Shown: positions 1-7,482, numbered from the stretch's first letter. The stretch is DNA of 19,006 nt from Thermoleophilia bacterium (GCA_025927435.1 JAICLM010000014.1:1-19006); one strand, 5' to 3'. Program-made: numbers and translations. The notes: generated by a model not told the origin, from the letters alone.

Positions 1-1
1 C

Positions 2-208
2 CCGCACTACACCGTGGCCCAGTGGAACGCGACCCAGCCGATCTCGTCGCCGGCCCCTGGCGACCTCGTCTTCTTCAACGGCCTCGGCCACGTCGGGATC
101 TACATCGGCGGCGGGCGGTTCGTCAACGCGCCGCACACCGGCTCGGTCGTCCGCATCGATAGCATCTCGAGCTTCGGCGGATACGTCGGCGCCCGCCGCG
201 TGCCGTAG
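2..208 (+). CDS. NlpC/P60 family cell-wall peptidase, C-terminal fragment
   Basis: This is the 3' end of a gene that enters from the left edge; 68 codons remain. The visible part reads through PGDLVFF, then GLGHVGIYIGGGRFVNAPHTG, and ends in GGYVGARRVP and TAG. That is the standard C-terminal half of the NlpC/P60 fold. The His in GHVGIYIG is the expected catalytic histidine and the following NAPHTG loop lines the active site. The catalytic cysteine lies upstream, outside the window. Family members cut peptidoglycan stem peptides, usually as secreted enzymes; the signal peptide and any binding domains cannot be seen. The in-frame GTG at 14 is not a credible start because the fold would be cut in half. 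The gene is convergent with the next one, with only 3 nt between the two stops. Confidence 0.9.
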   Translation, partial: PHYTVAQWNATQPISSPAPGDLVFFNGLGHVGIYIGGGRFVNAPHTGSVVRIDSISSFGGYVGARRVP

Positions 209-211
209 GCG

Positions 212-1077
212 TCAGGCGAGAGCCGCAGAAACAGCTTCGCGGAGCCCGACGGGACGCACGTCGAAGTCCCGGAACGCCGTGTCGTCCTCCACCGCCGTTC
301 CGTACCTGAGGCTCTCGAGCAGGTTCGCCGCGAGGCGGCCCCGTTCCGACACGAGCTTCGCAAGCCGCTCCGGCAGCGCTGACGCAGCAACCGGCAACGA
401 CGGGACGGGCAGCGAGGCGAGGACCACCGGACGGCCCCGCTGCCCGGGCGAAACGAGGTCGCGGTACGTGCCGCGGTCGGCGCCGCCGATCTCATAGACG
501 AGACTCGCCTCGAGCGGGGCATCGAGTGCCGCAACGAGATACGCCACCACGTCCTCGACCCCGATCGGCTGGGCGGGATTGTCGAGCCAGTCGGGCCCGA
601 CGAGCACGAGCAGCGCAGCCACGAGGTCGCGGACGAGCTCGAACGAGGCACTCCCGGCGACGACGACGATCGAGGTGCGGGAACTCGATGGTCGGCACGC
701 CGCTCTCGCGGAGGATCTCGCCGACCTCACGCCGGCTCGCCAGGTGCGAGGAAAGGTCGTCGTCGTGGAAGATGCCGCCGAGGTACACGATTCGCCCGAC
801 CCCGCGGTCGCGAGCTGCAGCGGCGAACGTCCTCGCGGCGCCGCCCTCCTCCTCCCCGAACTCGCCGGCCAACCCGAGCGAGTGCACGAGGTAGTACGCG
901 GCGTCGACGCCCGACAGCAGCTCGAGCATCGACCCGCGGTCGGCAACGTCGCCCAGCGGTCACGCCTTCACCGCCGCTCCGCGAGACGGCGCGCACGTCG
1001 ACACCGTGTGCGGCGAGCGCCTGGACGAGCCGCGAGCCGACGTGCCCCGTCGCCCCTGCAACGAGCGCCGTCGTCAC
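212..1077 (-). pseudogene. NAD(P)-binding NmrA/DUF2867-like oxidoreductase gene with two frameshifts
   Basis: The reading starts at GTG 1077 with TTALVAGATGHVGSRLV, a Rossmann GxTGxxG nucleotide-binding motif. It then changes frame twice. Dropping one base from the CCC at 952-954 joins it to GDVADRGSMLELLSGVDAAY, which continues through YLVHSLG. Dropping one base from the GGG at 679-681 joins IEF to RTSIVVVAGSASFELVRDL. It then runs through IGGADRGTYRDL to DVRPVGLREAV and a TGA at 212. The corrected product would be 287 aa, the usual size for atypical short-chain dehydrogenases that act on NAD(P)-bound quinones or sugars. Its start overlaps the upstream gene's stop by 4 nt (GTGA), so it was translated as part of that pair. 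As given, translation from GTG 1077 ends near 727. True decay or two read errors are both possible. Substrate unknown. Confidence 0.8.
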
Positions 1078-1496
1078 GTGCGCTTGCTCAGCAGACCGAG
1101 GAGCACTCCGAACAGGGCGTGGCCGGTCGTCGCCTGGGCGAACACGCGCGGGTTGGTCGCGAGCTTCGGCCACTCGCCGCGCCGCCGCTTCGGGTGGATC
1201 CGGTCGAAGACCGCCAGCGTGGGCCACAGCAGCGTGTTCTCGGCCAGTGCGGCAGCGACCCCGTTCTTCACGCCGCGGCCGCCGAGCCGCGAGAAGACGT
1301 AGCCGAACGCGAAGCCGCCGGCGGCGTGGGTGGCCGCATTCGCGACCGGTTCCAGCGGGCCCTCGGTGATGAACGGGCCCAGGAGCTTCGAATCCGCGTA
1401 CGGCGTGCGAAAGATGCGGTCCAGCACGGGATCGGCCGCCGTCCAGAGCGTCGCCGCCACGGCGCCTGCGATTCCGCCTCGCACGTTCCTCGTCAT
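1074..1496 (-). CDS. Small hydrophobic protein of unknown function
   Basis: A 140-aa protein that I do not recognise. It opens MTRNVRGGIAGAVAATLW, a glycine/alanine-rich hydrophobic segment. A second stretch, AATHAAGGFAFGYVFSRL, and a third, NGVAAALAENTLLWPTLAVF, follow. The C-terminus, TGHALFGVLLGLLSKRT, is again hydrophobic with a basic tail. Three or four short membrane helices are plausible, with a conserved-looking polar stretch, DRIHPKRRRGEWP, between the last two. The ATG at 1496 has an AGGA about 5 nt upstream, so it is probably read from a Shine-Dalgarno site. Its TGA overlaps the GTG of the NAD(P)-binding gene (GTGA, 1074-1077), indicating translational coupling. An alternative is a small peripheral protein with amphipathic helices. 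Function is unknown. Confidence 0.65.
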   Translation of the reverse strand: MTRNVRGGIAGAVAATLWTAADPVLDRIFRTPYADSKLLGPFITEGPLEPVANAATHAAGGFAFGYVFSRLGGRGVKNGVAAALAENTLLWPTLAVFDRIHPKRRRGEWPKLATNPRVFAQATTGHALFGVLLGLLSKRT

Positions 1497-1547
1497 GCCG
1501 TCCGTCCTGCCCCGGCGGGGTGAAGCTAAGCGTCGGAACCGACCGGA

Positions 1548-1991
1548 CTACGCCAGCTTTTCGCGGACGATCTGGCTCACCTGGGAGCCGTCGGCGCGGC
1601 CGGCGATCTGCGGCATCACGTCGGCCATCACGCGGCCGAGGTCGGCCATGCTCGTAGCCCCCACCTCGGCGATGACGTCGTCGACGATCTCCTCGATCTC
1701 GTCCTCGGAGAGCGGTTCCGGCATGAACTCCTCGAGGACCTCGAGCTCGCGCTCCTCGGCCTCGGCCTGCTCCTCGCGCCCGCCGGTGCGGAACGCTTCG
1801 GCCGCCTCGACCCGCCGCTTCCGCTCGCGCTGCAGCACCTGCAGCTCCTCCTCCTCGCTCAGCGGCCGCTGCAGCTCCTTCTCCGAGCTCTTGAGCGCGT
1901 TGAGGATCAGGCGCAGCGCGTCGCGGCGCTCCGCGTCGCGCGCGCGCATCGCATCCTTCAACTCGTCGTCGATCTCCTCGATCAGGGTCAC
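1548..1991 (-). CDS. GatB/YqeY domain protein
   Basis: A 147-aa protein of the YqeY family, which matches the tRNA-binding tail domain of the GatB amidotransferase subunit. The N-terminal half is a helical bundle (LIEEIDDELKDAMRARDAER, then RRDALRLILNALKSSEKEL). The conserved middle, LEEFMPEPLSEDEIEEIVDD, is followed by MADLGRVMADVMPQIAGRAD and a C-terminal VSQIVREKL. Full length is normal for the family. The family's role is not settled; tRNA-dependent amidation is suggested only by homology to GatB. The start is GTG at 1991, which overlaps the TGA of the upstream HIT gene as GTGA. It is the last gene of the hrcA-to-yqeY run, matching its position after mtaB in Bacillus. Confidence 0.92.
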   Translation of the reverse strand: MTLIEEIDDELKDAMRARDAERRDALRLILNALKSSEKELQRPLSEEEELQVLQRERKRRVEAAEAFRTGGREEQAEAEERELEVLEEFMPEPLSEDEIEEIVDDVIAEVGATSMADLGRVMADVMPQIAGRADGSQVSQIVREKLA

Positions 1992-2302
1992 GCCCAGCCG
2001 CCTTTGATGTGCCAGTGGAGATGGAACACGGTCTGGCCCGCCGTCGGGCCCACGTTGACGGCGACACGGTAATCCGTCAGCCCCTCGCGTGCAGCGACGT
2101 CGGCGACGAACTCGAGCATCCGCTTCGCCTCCTCGGGTGGAAACTCGCCGATCTCGCGGAACGAGTCGATGTGCCGCTCGGGCAGGACCAGCAAGTGCAC
2201 CGGCGCCTGGGGCTGGATGTCGCGGATCGCGACGAAGCCGTCGGTCGCGGCCACGTGGTCGCCCTCGCGGTAGAGCTTGCAGAAGAGACAGTCGTCGTTC
2301 AC
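1988..2302 (-). CDS. HIT-family nucleotide-binding protein
   Basis: A 104-aa histidine-triad protein. The diagnostic motif FHLHWHIKGG (His 94, 96 and 98) forms the phosphate-binding active site of hydrolases and transferases that act on nucleoside phosphoramidates or dinucleotides. An N-terminal CLFC pair (Cys 5 and 8) is typical of the zinc-containing HINT-like subgroup. The central strand APVHLLVLPERHIDSF is also characteristic. The start is GTG at 2302, giving VNDDCLFC; longer in-frame starts would add an arginine-rich tail unlike the family. It overlaps mtaB upstream (GTGA 2299-2302) and the YqeY gene downstream (GTGA 1988-1991). Other actinobacteria also keep a HIT gene near hrcA-dnaJ. 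The natural substrate cannot be told from sequence. Confidence 0.93.
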   Translation of the reverse strand: MNDDCLFCKLYREGDHVAATDGFVAIRDIQPQAPVHLLVLPERHIDSFREIGEFPPEEAKRMLEFVADVAAREGLTDYRVAVNVGPTAGQTVFHLHWHIKGGWA

Positions 2303-3498
2303 GCGGCGAGGATCCCCTCCTCCGAGATCCCCACGCCACGCACCCCGAGGAGCCCGCCGACGGGCGCGGATTCCGGCACGAGCCACGGGGAGTAGTCGTC
2401 GCCGTAGCCGCGGCCCGGCCGGTCGACGAGCACGAGGTCATCGCGGCCGATCTTCGAGCGCCAGTGGGCCACGCACGCGTCGTGCGACGCCGCCCGCAGC
2501 CGTGCGCTCCGCTCCTTCTTCACCTGCGGGGAGATCGGGTTCTCGCCGGCCGTGCCGGTGCCCGGCCGGGGCGAGTACGGGAAGACATGCACCTTCGTCA
2601 GGCCGGCGTCTGCGACGACGCGGAGTGTGTTCTCGAAGGCGGGCTCGTCCTCGGCGGGGAAGCCCACGATGACGTCGCTCGTGAGGTTGAAGTCCTCCTG
2701 CAGGGGTTCCAGCCGCCGTAGATAGGTGCGCACGCTGTAGCGGCGGCCCATCGCGCGCAGGACCTCGTCGTCGCCGGACTGGAGCGGCACGTGAAGGTGG
2801 CGGCTCGCTGTCGGGGTCTCGCGCAGCGCTCGGACGAGCTCGTAGTCCACGTGATTGATCTCGATCGAGGAGAGGCGGAGGCGCTCGAGCCCCGGCGTCG
2901 CGCCGGCCTCGCGGACGAGGCGCGGCAGGCGATAGCCCGCGGTACGGTCGCGGTAGCAGCCGAGGTTGATCCCGGTGAGCACGACCTCCCGGTGCCCCTG
3001 GGCGACGCGGCGGCGGATCTCGCCGAGCACGGCCTCGGCCGGGCGGCTGCGCGAGGCGCCGCGCACCAGAGGGATGACGCAGAAACCGCACCCGAACGAG
3101 CAACCGTCCTGCACCTTGACGAAGGCGCGGACACGGTCGAGGCGGGCGTCGGCCTGCACGCAGCCGATCGCGCCGACGTCGCCCGCGACGAACTCGGGCG
3201 TCTCCTCGCTCCGGCGCGCGACTACCACGACGTTGTCGGGCAAGCCGGCGAACGCGTCCCCGGCGAGGTTCGCGCCGCAGCCGGTGACGTAGACACGCCG
3301 ATGCGTGCGCGACGCGCGAGCCGCCTCCTTGCGCGACTTGGCGACGGCTTCGTGCGTGACGCAGCACGTGTTCACGACGGCCACATCGGCGGCGTCGTCC
3401 TGCTCCTGGTGGCCGTCGGCGAGCAGCCGCTCGCGTACCGCGTGCGCGTCGACGTGCGAGACCTTGCACCCGAGGAAGCGGACGGAGAACGTGCTCAC
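2299..3498 (-). CDS. mtaB: tRNA N6-threonylcarbamoyladenosine-37 methylthiotransferase MtaB
   Basis: A 399-aa radical-SAM methylthiotransferase that adds a methylthio group to t6A at position 37 of ANN-decoding tRNAs. The N-terminal UPF0004 domain carries its three cluster cysteines in GCKVSHVDA (Cys 11), NTCCVT (Cys 45 or 46) and TGCGAN (Cys 74). The radical-SAM cluster is CSFGCGFC (Cys 133, 137 and 140). Family blocks follow: VLTGINLGCY, LRLSSIEI, HLHVPLQSGDDEVLRAMGRRY, DVIVGFPAEDE and HVFPYSPRPGT. The last of these, with the prmA-side position, fits MtaB rather than MiaB or RimO. The C-terminal TRAM region is compact, about 45 residues. The start is GTG 3498, overlapping the prmA stop as GTGA; the stop overlaps the HIT start in the same way. 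Length is slightly below the usual 420-450 aa. Confidence 0.93.
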   Translation of the reverse strand: MSTFSVRFLGCKVSHVDAHAVRERLLADGHQEQDDAADVAVVNTCCVTHEAVAKSRKEAARASRTHRRVYVTGCGANLAGDAFAGLPDNVVVVARRSEETPEFVAGDVGAIGCVQADARLDRVRAFVKVQDGCSFGCGFCVIPLVRGASRSRPAEAVLGEIRRRVAQGHREVVLTGINLGCYRDRTAGYRLPRLVREAGATPGLERLRLSSIEINHVDYELVRALRETPTASRHLHVPLQSGDDEVLRAMGRRYSVRTYLRRLEPLQEDFNLTSDVIVGFPAEDEPAFENTLRVVADAGLTKVHVFPYSPRPGTGTAGENPISPQVKKERSARLRAASHDACVAHWRSKIGRDDLVLVDRPGRGYGDDYSPWLVPESAPVGGLLGVRGVGISEEGILAA

Positions 3499-4199
3499 GG
3501 CCGCAATTCGAGCAGGTCCGCGGCCCAGCCGTCGCGCACCCGCCGCTGCACCCGACGCCAGCCGTCGACCCGCGGCTCGTCCCGCTCGAGATAGCCCGAC
3601 GTGATCGCGCGCTCGACCGGAAGCTGGGGAAGCATCCGCTCGACGACGTCGAGCGCGATGTTCATCACCCCGAGCTCGGCCGACCGGAGCTCGGCTCCGA
3701 CCTCGATCGAGACGCCGTTGGCCACCGCGTTGGCGGTGGTCGTCTCGAGCGACACCTCGTCGATGTCCACCGCGGTCACGGGCGAGAATCCGAGCTTCGC
3801 GGCGGCGACGGAGAGGACGCCCGAGCCGCAGCCGACGTCGAGCAGGCTCGTGGGCTCCACGTCCTGCAGGAGCTCGAGACAGAGCCGGGTCGTGGCATGC
3901 GCGCCCGTGCCGAAGGCGCGGCCCGGGTCGATCACGACAGCCGTTGCGTCCCTCGGCGCCTCCTCCCAGGGCGGCCCGACCCACAAGCGCCCCGCCCGGA
4001 CGCCGTGGTGGAAGGCGCGCCAGCCGTCCTCCCACCCTTCGGCGACGTCGGCGACCGCCACGACGTCGAAGCCGAGCGGCGGCTCCTCGGCGTAGACGGC
4101 GAAGGCGCCGTCGAGCTCCTCGACGCCCTCCGGAAAGATGTGGAGCAGCAGCGCGAGCTCGGGCTCGCCGCCGACGACGACGTAACGCTTGAGGCTCAG
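3495..4199 (-). CDS. prmA: Ribosomal protein L11 methyltransferase PrmA, probable CTG start
   Basis: This SAM-dependent enzyme trimethylates ribosomal protein L11. It shows DPGRAFGTGAHATTRLCLEL, the signature substrate-side motif, then SLLDVGCGSGVLSVAAAKLG (motif I) and VTAVDIDEVSLETTTANAVA. The later NIALDVVERMLPQL and ITSGYLERDE blocks are the expected catalytic and C-terminal strands. Coding similarity begins at SLKRYVVVGGEPE, right after the dnaJ stop. No ATG, GTG or TTG lies in frame between there and the middle of the N-terminal domain. The codon at 4199-4197 is CTG and overlaps the dnaJ TGA as CTGA, mirroring the GTGA junctions on the same strand. I therefore place the start at CTG 4199 (234 aa; usual length is about 290, the shortfall being N-terminal). 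A frameshift is the alternative, but no in-frame start upstream supports it. Confidence 0.85.
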   Translation of the reverse strand: MSLKRYVVVGGEPELALLLHIFPEGVEELDGAFAVYAEEPPLGFDVVAVADVAEGWEDGWRAFHHGVRAGRLWVGPPWEEAPRDATAVVIDPGRAFGTGAHATTRLCLELLQDVEPTSLLDVGCGSGVLSVAAAKLGFSPVTAVDIDEVSLETTTANAVANGVSIEVGAELRSAELGVMNIALDVVERMLPQLPVERAITSGYLERDEPRVDGWRRVQRRVRDGWAADLLELRP

Positions 4200-5317
4200 C
4201 GGAACGCGCTCTTGAGCTTGTCGAAGAGTCCTTCGGGCTTGCCGTAGGTGTGGTCGTCGGCGTGCTCGTCGAACTCGTGCAAGAGCCGGCGCTGCTCGTC
4301 GTCGAGGCGTCGGGGGATGAGCACGTTGACGAGGATCCGCTGGTCGCCGCGGCCGTGGCCCTGCAGGACGGGCATGCCGCGGCCGCGCAGGATGACGATC
4401 TCGCCGGGTTGCGTTCCCGCCGACAGCTCGAGCTCCTCCTCCCCGTCGAGCGTCGGGATCGTGAGGGTGGCGCCGAGGGCCGCCTGCGTGAACGTGAGGT
4501 CGACGGTCGCGTAGATGTCGTCGCCCTCGCGTACGAAGCGCTCGTCGGGGCGGATCCGGACCTCCACGTACACGTCCCCGGCCCTGCCGCCCACGAGGCC
4601 GGCATGGCCCTCGCCGGTCAGGCGGATCCGCTGGCCGTGGTGGATTCCCGGTGGGATCTCGACGGCGAGTGTCCGCTCCTCGACGACGCGGCCCGCGCCG
4701 CGGCACTCGTCGCACGGCTGCTCGATCCTGCGACCCGAGCCTCCGCAGGTCGGGCAGCCCTGGGTGCGCACGAACTCGCCGAAGACGCTCCGCGTCACCT
4801 GCTGCAGCCGCCCCGACCCGTTGCACGTGGGACACGCGGTGATCTCGGAGTCGGGTTCCGCGCCGTCCCCTCCGCAGCGCGTGCACGTCACCGCAGCCTC
4901 GAACGGGATCTCGCGCGTGACGCCGTGCGCCGCTTCGGCGAGGTCGATCTCGACGGTCGCCGCGAGGTCGGCGCCCCGCCCGCGACCGCCCCCGGCGCGA
5001 CCGCGGAAGAGCACGTCGTCGCCGAAGAAGGCCGAGAAGAGGTCGGCGAGGTTGCCGAAGTCGACATGCGCGGACTGAAAGCCTCCGCTCCGCAGCCCCG
5101 CATGGCCGTAGCGGTCGTAGAGGTCGCGCGTCTCCGACTTCGAGAGCACCTCGTACGCCTCGACCACCTCGCGGAAGCGCTCGTCGGCGTCCGGCGCCTC
5201 GGAGACGTCGGGATGGAGCTCGCGCGCCAGCTGGCGGAAGGCGCGCTTGATCTCCGCCTCGCTCGCGTCGCGCCCGACTCCCAGCAGCTCGTAGTAGTCG
5301 CGGTCGGTGGTCGCCAT
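4196..5317 (-). CDS. dnaJ: Molecular chaperone DnaJ
   Basis: A 373-aa full-length type I J-protein, co-chaperone that delivers unfolded clients to DnaK and stimulates its ATPase. The J domain opens DYYELLGVGRDASEAEIKRA and carries HPD at residues 35-37. The Gly-rich linker (FFGDDVLFRGRAGGGRGRG) is short. Four zinc motifs follow: CTRCGGDG (145-152), CPTCNGSG (162-169), CPTCGGSG (188-195) and CDECRGAG (202-209). The C-terminal client-binding barrel includes IPPGIHHGQRIRLTGEG. The start is ATG 5317; a TACATT box 7 nt upstream (5330-5325) suggests a near-leaderless promoter of its own, 36 nt after hrcA. The pairing hrcA-dnaJ without grpE or dnaK is usual for the second actinobacterial dnaJ. Its TGA overlaps the proposed prmA CTG. 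Confidence 0.97.
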   Translation of the reverse strand: MATTDRDYYELLGVGRDASEAEIKRAFRQLARELHPDVSEAPDADERFREVVEAYEVLSKSETRDLYDRYGHAGLRSGGFQSAHVDFGNLADLFSAFFGDDVLFRGRAGGGRGRGADLAATVEIDLAEAAHGVTREIPFEAAVTCTRCGGDGAEPDSEITACPTCNGSGRLQQVTRSVFGEFVRTQGCPTCGGSGRRIEQPCDECRGAGRVVEERTLAVEIPPGIHHGQRIRLTGEGHAGLVGGRAGDVYVEVRIRPDERFVREGDDIYATVDLTFTQAALGATLTIPTLDGEEELELSAGTQPGEIVILRGRGMPVLQGHGRGDQRILVNVLIPRRLDDEQRRLLHEFDEHADDHTYGKPEGLFDKLKSAFR

Positions 5318-5324
5318 CGCCCGG

Positions 5325-5330
5325 AATGTA
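5325..5330 (-). promoter_or_regulatory. Putative -10 element of dnaJ
   Basis: TACATT on the minus strand matches the TAnnnT core of a -10 box (4 of 6 to TATAAT) and ends 7 nt before the dnaJ ATG. A transcript would begin at or next to the start codon. No -35 box is obvious and no good Shine-Dalgarno lies in the 36-nt gap, which favours a leaderless message over read-through alone. Pattern-based only. Confidence 0.4.
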
Positions 5331-5353
5331 GCGACGCCCCCAGCCGGCGAAAC

Positions 5354-6391
5354 TCAGGCTTCGTCGTAGATCGACTCGACGAAGCGCGAGAGCTCGGATG
5401 CGGCGGAGCGCACGGCGCCGAGCGCTTTCTCGTAGTCCATTCGCACAGGGCCGACGAGGCTGACGGCGCCGAGCGCCCGGTGGACGAGCCCGTAGCACGC
5501 ACCGACGAGCGCGATCTCGGCGAGGGCCGGATGCGCGAGATCGTGGCCGAGCCGAACGAACGGACGCTGCGACGCGCTCGGCTGGCCGAGCACGTCGAGC
5601 AGGTCGGCGCGGCGCTCGACGAGCTCGAACAGGCTCCGGTATGCGTCGAGCTCCTCGGCCCGCACCTCGCCCAGCAGGTCGGCAGCGCCGCCGACGTACA
5701 GGCGCTGCTCGGCGGAGACGAGCTCGGTGAACGCCGGCCGGAGCGCGTCGAGGAACGCGCGCTCCGCCTGGCTCAGACCGGGGTCCTCGAAGCGTTGCCG
5801 CAGCAGGCCGGTCCCGAGCTGCAGCCCGGCGACGGCCTCGTTCAGGTAGTCGCTCGCCCACTGCGCGAGGCCTGCATCGACGTGCTCCTCGAAGTGGAAG
5901 AGCCGCTTCGAGACGCCGCCCGCGGAGGTGATCAGGACGACCATCACGAGCTGCGGCTGCAGGACCAGCACCTCCACGTGGCGTACGTGCGTCGACTCGA
6001 GCGGGGGCGCCGAGACGAGCGCGAGCAGCCGCGTGACCTGGGACAGCATCTCGGTCGTTGCCTGCAACGCCGACTCGACCTCGTTGCTCGTCGTCGAGAG
6101 GTCGAGCGGGAAGGCGGGCGGCTGCGGCTCGAGCCGTCCGAGCAGCTCGTCGGCGTAGTAGCGGTAGCCGCGCTCCGTCGGCACGCGCCCCGCGGAGGTG
6201 TGCGGGTGCGTCAGCAATCCGAGGTTCTCGAGCTCCGCGAGCTCGGCCCGCACCGTGGAGGGCGACACGCGCAGGTCGGAGCGCTCGACCAGCGTCTTCG
6301 AACCGACCGGCTGGCCGGTGCCGACGAACTGCTCCACGACCCGCCGCAAGACGGCCTGCTGCCGTTCGCTGAGCTGCACCGTTTCCTGCAT
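5354..6391 (-). CDS. hrcA: Heat-inducible transcription repressor HrcA
   Basis: A 345-aa repressor of class I heat-shock genes; in known cases it binds the CIRCE operator and needs GroEL for activity. The N-terminal winged helix is clear: LSERQQAVLRRVVEQFVGTG, QPVGSKTL, LRVSPSTVRAELAELENLGL and HTSAGRVPTERGYRYYADEL. The rest is the GAF-like dimerisation core, with FHFEEHVDAGLAQWASDYLN in its middle and MDYEKALGAVRSAASELSRF at the end. Length is normal. The start is ATG 6391. A TAAAAT box lies 9 nt upstream and a 16-nt inverted repeat spans the start codon. dnaJ follows after 36 nt, so HrcA probably controls that gene. No CIRCE sequence is visible in the window. Confidence 0.96.
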   Translation of the reverse strand: MQETVQLSERQQAVLRRVVEQFVGTGQPVGSKTLVERSDLRVSPSTVRAELAELENLGLLTHPHTSAGRVPTERGYRYYADELLGRLEPQPPAFPLDLSTTSNEVESALQATTEMLSQVTRLLALVSAPPLESTHVRHVEVLVLQPQLVMVVLITSAGGVSKRLFHFEEHVDAGLAQWASDYLNEAVAGLQLGTGLLRQRFEDPGLSQAERAFLDALRPAFTELVSAEQRLYVGGAADLLGEVRAEELDAYRSLFELVERRADLLDVLGQPSASQRPFVRLGHDLAHPALAEIALVGACYGLVHRALGAVSLVGPVRMDYEKALGAVRSAASELSRFVESIYDEA

Positions 6392-6399
6392 TTGCAGGA
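6384..6399 (-). repeat. Inverted repeat spanning the hrcA start codon
   Basis: The sequence TCCTGCATTTGCAGGA has two 7-base arms around a 2-base centre. It lies directly downstream of the hrcA -10 box and contains the start codon (6391-6389). As DNA it could be an operator; as RNA it would fold into a 6-bp stem with AAAU in the loop, partly hiding the AUG. It does not match CIRCE. The repeat itself is certain, its function is not. Confidence 0.6.
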
Positions 6400-6400
6400 G

Positions 6401-6406
6401 ATTTTA
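6401..6406 (-). promoter_or_regulatory. Putative -10 element of hrcA
   Basis: TAAAAT on the minus strand is a 5-of-6 match to TATAAT, set in an otherwise GC-rich 23-nt gap between hemW and hrcA. It ends 9 nt before the hrcA ATG, so the transcript would start within about 3 nt of the start codon. There is no recognisable -35 box. This is the strongest -10 match in the window. Confidence 0.55.
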
Positions 6407-6414
6407 GCCGCTGC

Positions 6415-7482
6415 TCAGGCGAGGATCTCGGCCGTGACCCCGCCGCCGAGGAAGCGGCCGCGCCGGGTGAGCGCAAGCGTCTCGCCGCGGTCGACCGCGA
6501 GGCCGAGCCGCTCGGCGTGCGCGAGCCCGTCGGCGTCGAGCGCCGAGCGCAGGCCGTCGACCGCCAGCGGCTCGTCGAGCCGGAGGCCGAGCATGACGCG
6601 CTCGCGCGAGCGCGTGTCGTCGTCCAGCAGCTCGATCTCGCGGTCGTAGTCGCCCTGCAGGTACTGCGCGATCTTCGGCGTGTTGCGGCGGCGCTCGCTG
6701 CCGAGTGTCGAGACGGCGCCGACGCCGATGCCGAGATAGTCGCGACCGAGCCAGTAGGCGAGGTTGTGCTCGGCACGCTTGCCGTCGCGGCAGAAGTTCG
6801 CGGTCTCGTACCAGCGGTAGCCGGCGGCGGTGAGCGCCGTGACGACCCGCTCGAAGTAGTCCTCCATCTGCTCTGCCTGCCGCTCGAGCTCGCGGCCGTG
6901 AGCGATGGTGAACCGCGTGCCGGGCTTCGCCTCGAGCTCGTATGCGCTGATGTGCTCGGGGCCGAGCGCGACGGCCCGCTCGAGATCCGCGGCGAGGTGC
7001 TCGGGCGTCTGGCCCGGGATGCCGTAGATGAGGTCGAGCGAGAGGTTGTCGAAGCCGGCCTCGCGCAGGTGTCCGAACGCGCGCTCGACGTCTCGAGGTG
7101 TCGCGCGCCGCTCGAGCACGCGGAGGAGGTGCGGCTGGAACGTCTGCGCGCCGAGCGAGACGCGGTTCACGCCGGCGCTGCGGAGCTCGCGCGCGAGCTC
7201 GGGGCTGACCGTCTCGGGGTTCGCCTCCACCGTCAGCTCGTCGGCGGGCGGGAGCGCCCGTAGGAGCCGCAGCAGCTCGGGCAGCGCCGTGTACGTCGGC
7301 GTCCCGCCGCCGAGAAAGATCGTGTCGACCGCGCCGCTGTCATGCTCCTCGGCGAGCTCTCGCAGGAGAGCGTCCACGTACGCGCCGTGCATGTGGTCGC
7401 GACCGGTGGCGGTTACGAAGTCGCAGTAGCCGCAGCGGTGGGCGCAGAAGGGCAGGTGGACGTAGAGGTGGCGGACGCTCAC
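6415..7482 (-). CDS. hemW: Radical-SAM heme chaperone HemW
   Basis: A 355-aa member of the HemN/HemW group. The radical-SAM motif is CAHRCGYCDF (Cys 13, 17 and 20). The position after the third cysteine reads DF, as in HemW, and lacks the extra cysteine of the true oxygen-independent coproporphyrinogen oxidase HemN. GGGTPT (about 58-63) contacts SAM, followed by VEANPETV, GVNRVSLGAQTF, NLSLDLIYGIPGQT and YELEAKPGT. HemW binds heme and hands it to respiratory proteins; older annotations call it a coproporphyrinogen oxidase. The start is GTG 7482, which overlaps the TGA of the DUF1272 gene as GTGA. It lies between lepA and hrcA, the common bacterial arrangement. Confidence 0.93.
   Translation of the reverse strand: MSVRHLYVHLPFCAHRCGYCDFVTATGRDHMHGAYVDALLRELAEEHDSGAVDTIFLGGGTPTYTALPELLRLLRALPPADELTVEANPETVSPELARELRSAGVNRVSLGAQTFQPHLLRVLERRATPRDVERAFGHLREAGFDNLSLDLIYGIPGQTPEHLAADLERAVALGPEHISAYELEAKPGTRFTIAHGRELERQAEQMEDYFERVVTALTAAGYRWYETANFCRDGKRAEHNLAYWLGRDYLGIGVGAVSTLGSERRRNTPKIAQYLQGDYDREIELLDDDTRSRERVMLGLRLDEPLAVDGLRSALDADGLAHAERLGLAVDRGETLALTRRGRFLGGGVTAEILA

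Noticed and set aside
1508..1520. CCCCGGCGGGG hairpin between the YqeY gene and the 1074-1496 gene
   Set aside because: Only a 4-bp stem without a U-tract; expected by chance in GC-rich DNA.
5318..6420. CIRCE operator near hrcA or dnaJ
   Set aside because: I looked for TTAGCACTC-N9-GAGTGCTAA on both strands in the gaps and saw no match; only the unrelated 16-nt repeat at the hrcA start.
4250..6649. Very long + strand open frame (799 codons) across dnaJ, hrcA and hemW
   Set aside because: It spans three clear genes on the other strand and has the composition of a codon-position shadow.
3495..6776. 1093-codon minus-strand frame that includes prmA
   Set aside because: Only the last 234 codons are PrmA; the rest is out-of-frame dnaJ and hrcA with Arg-rich sequence and no domain.
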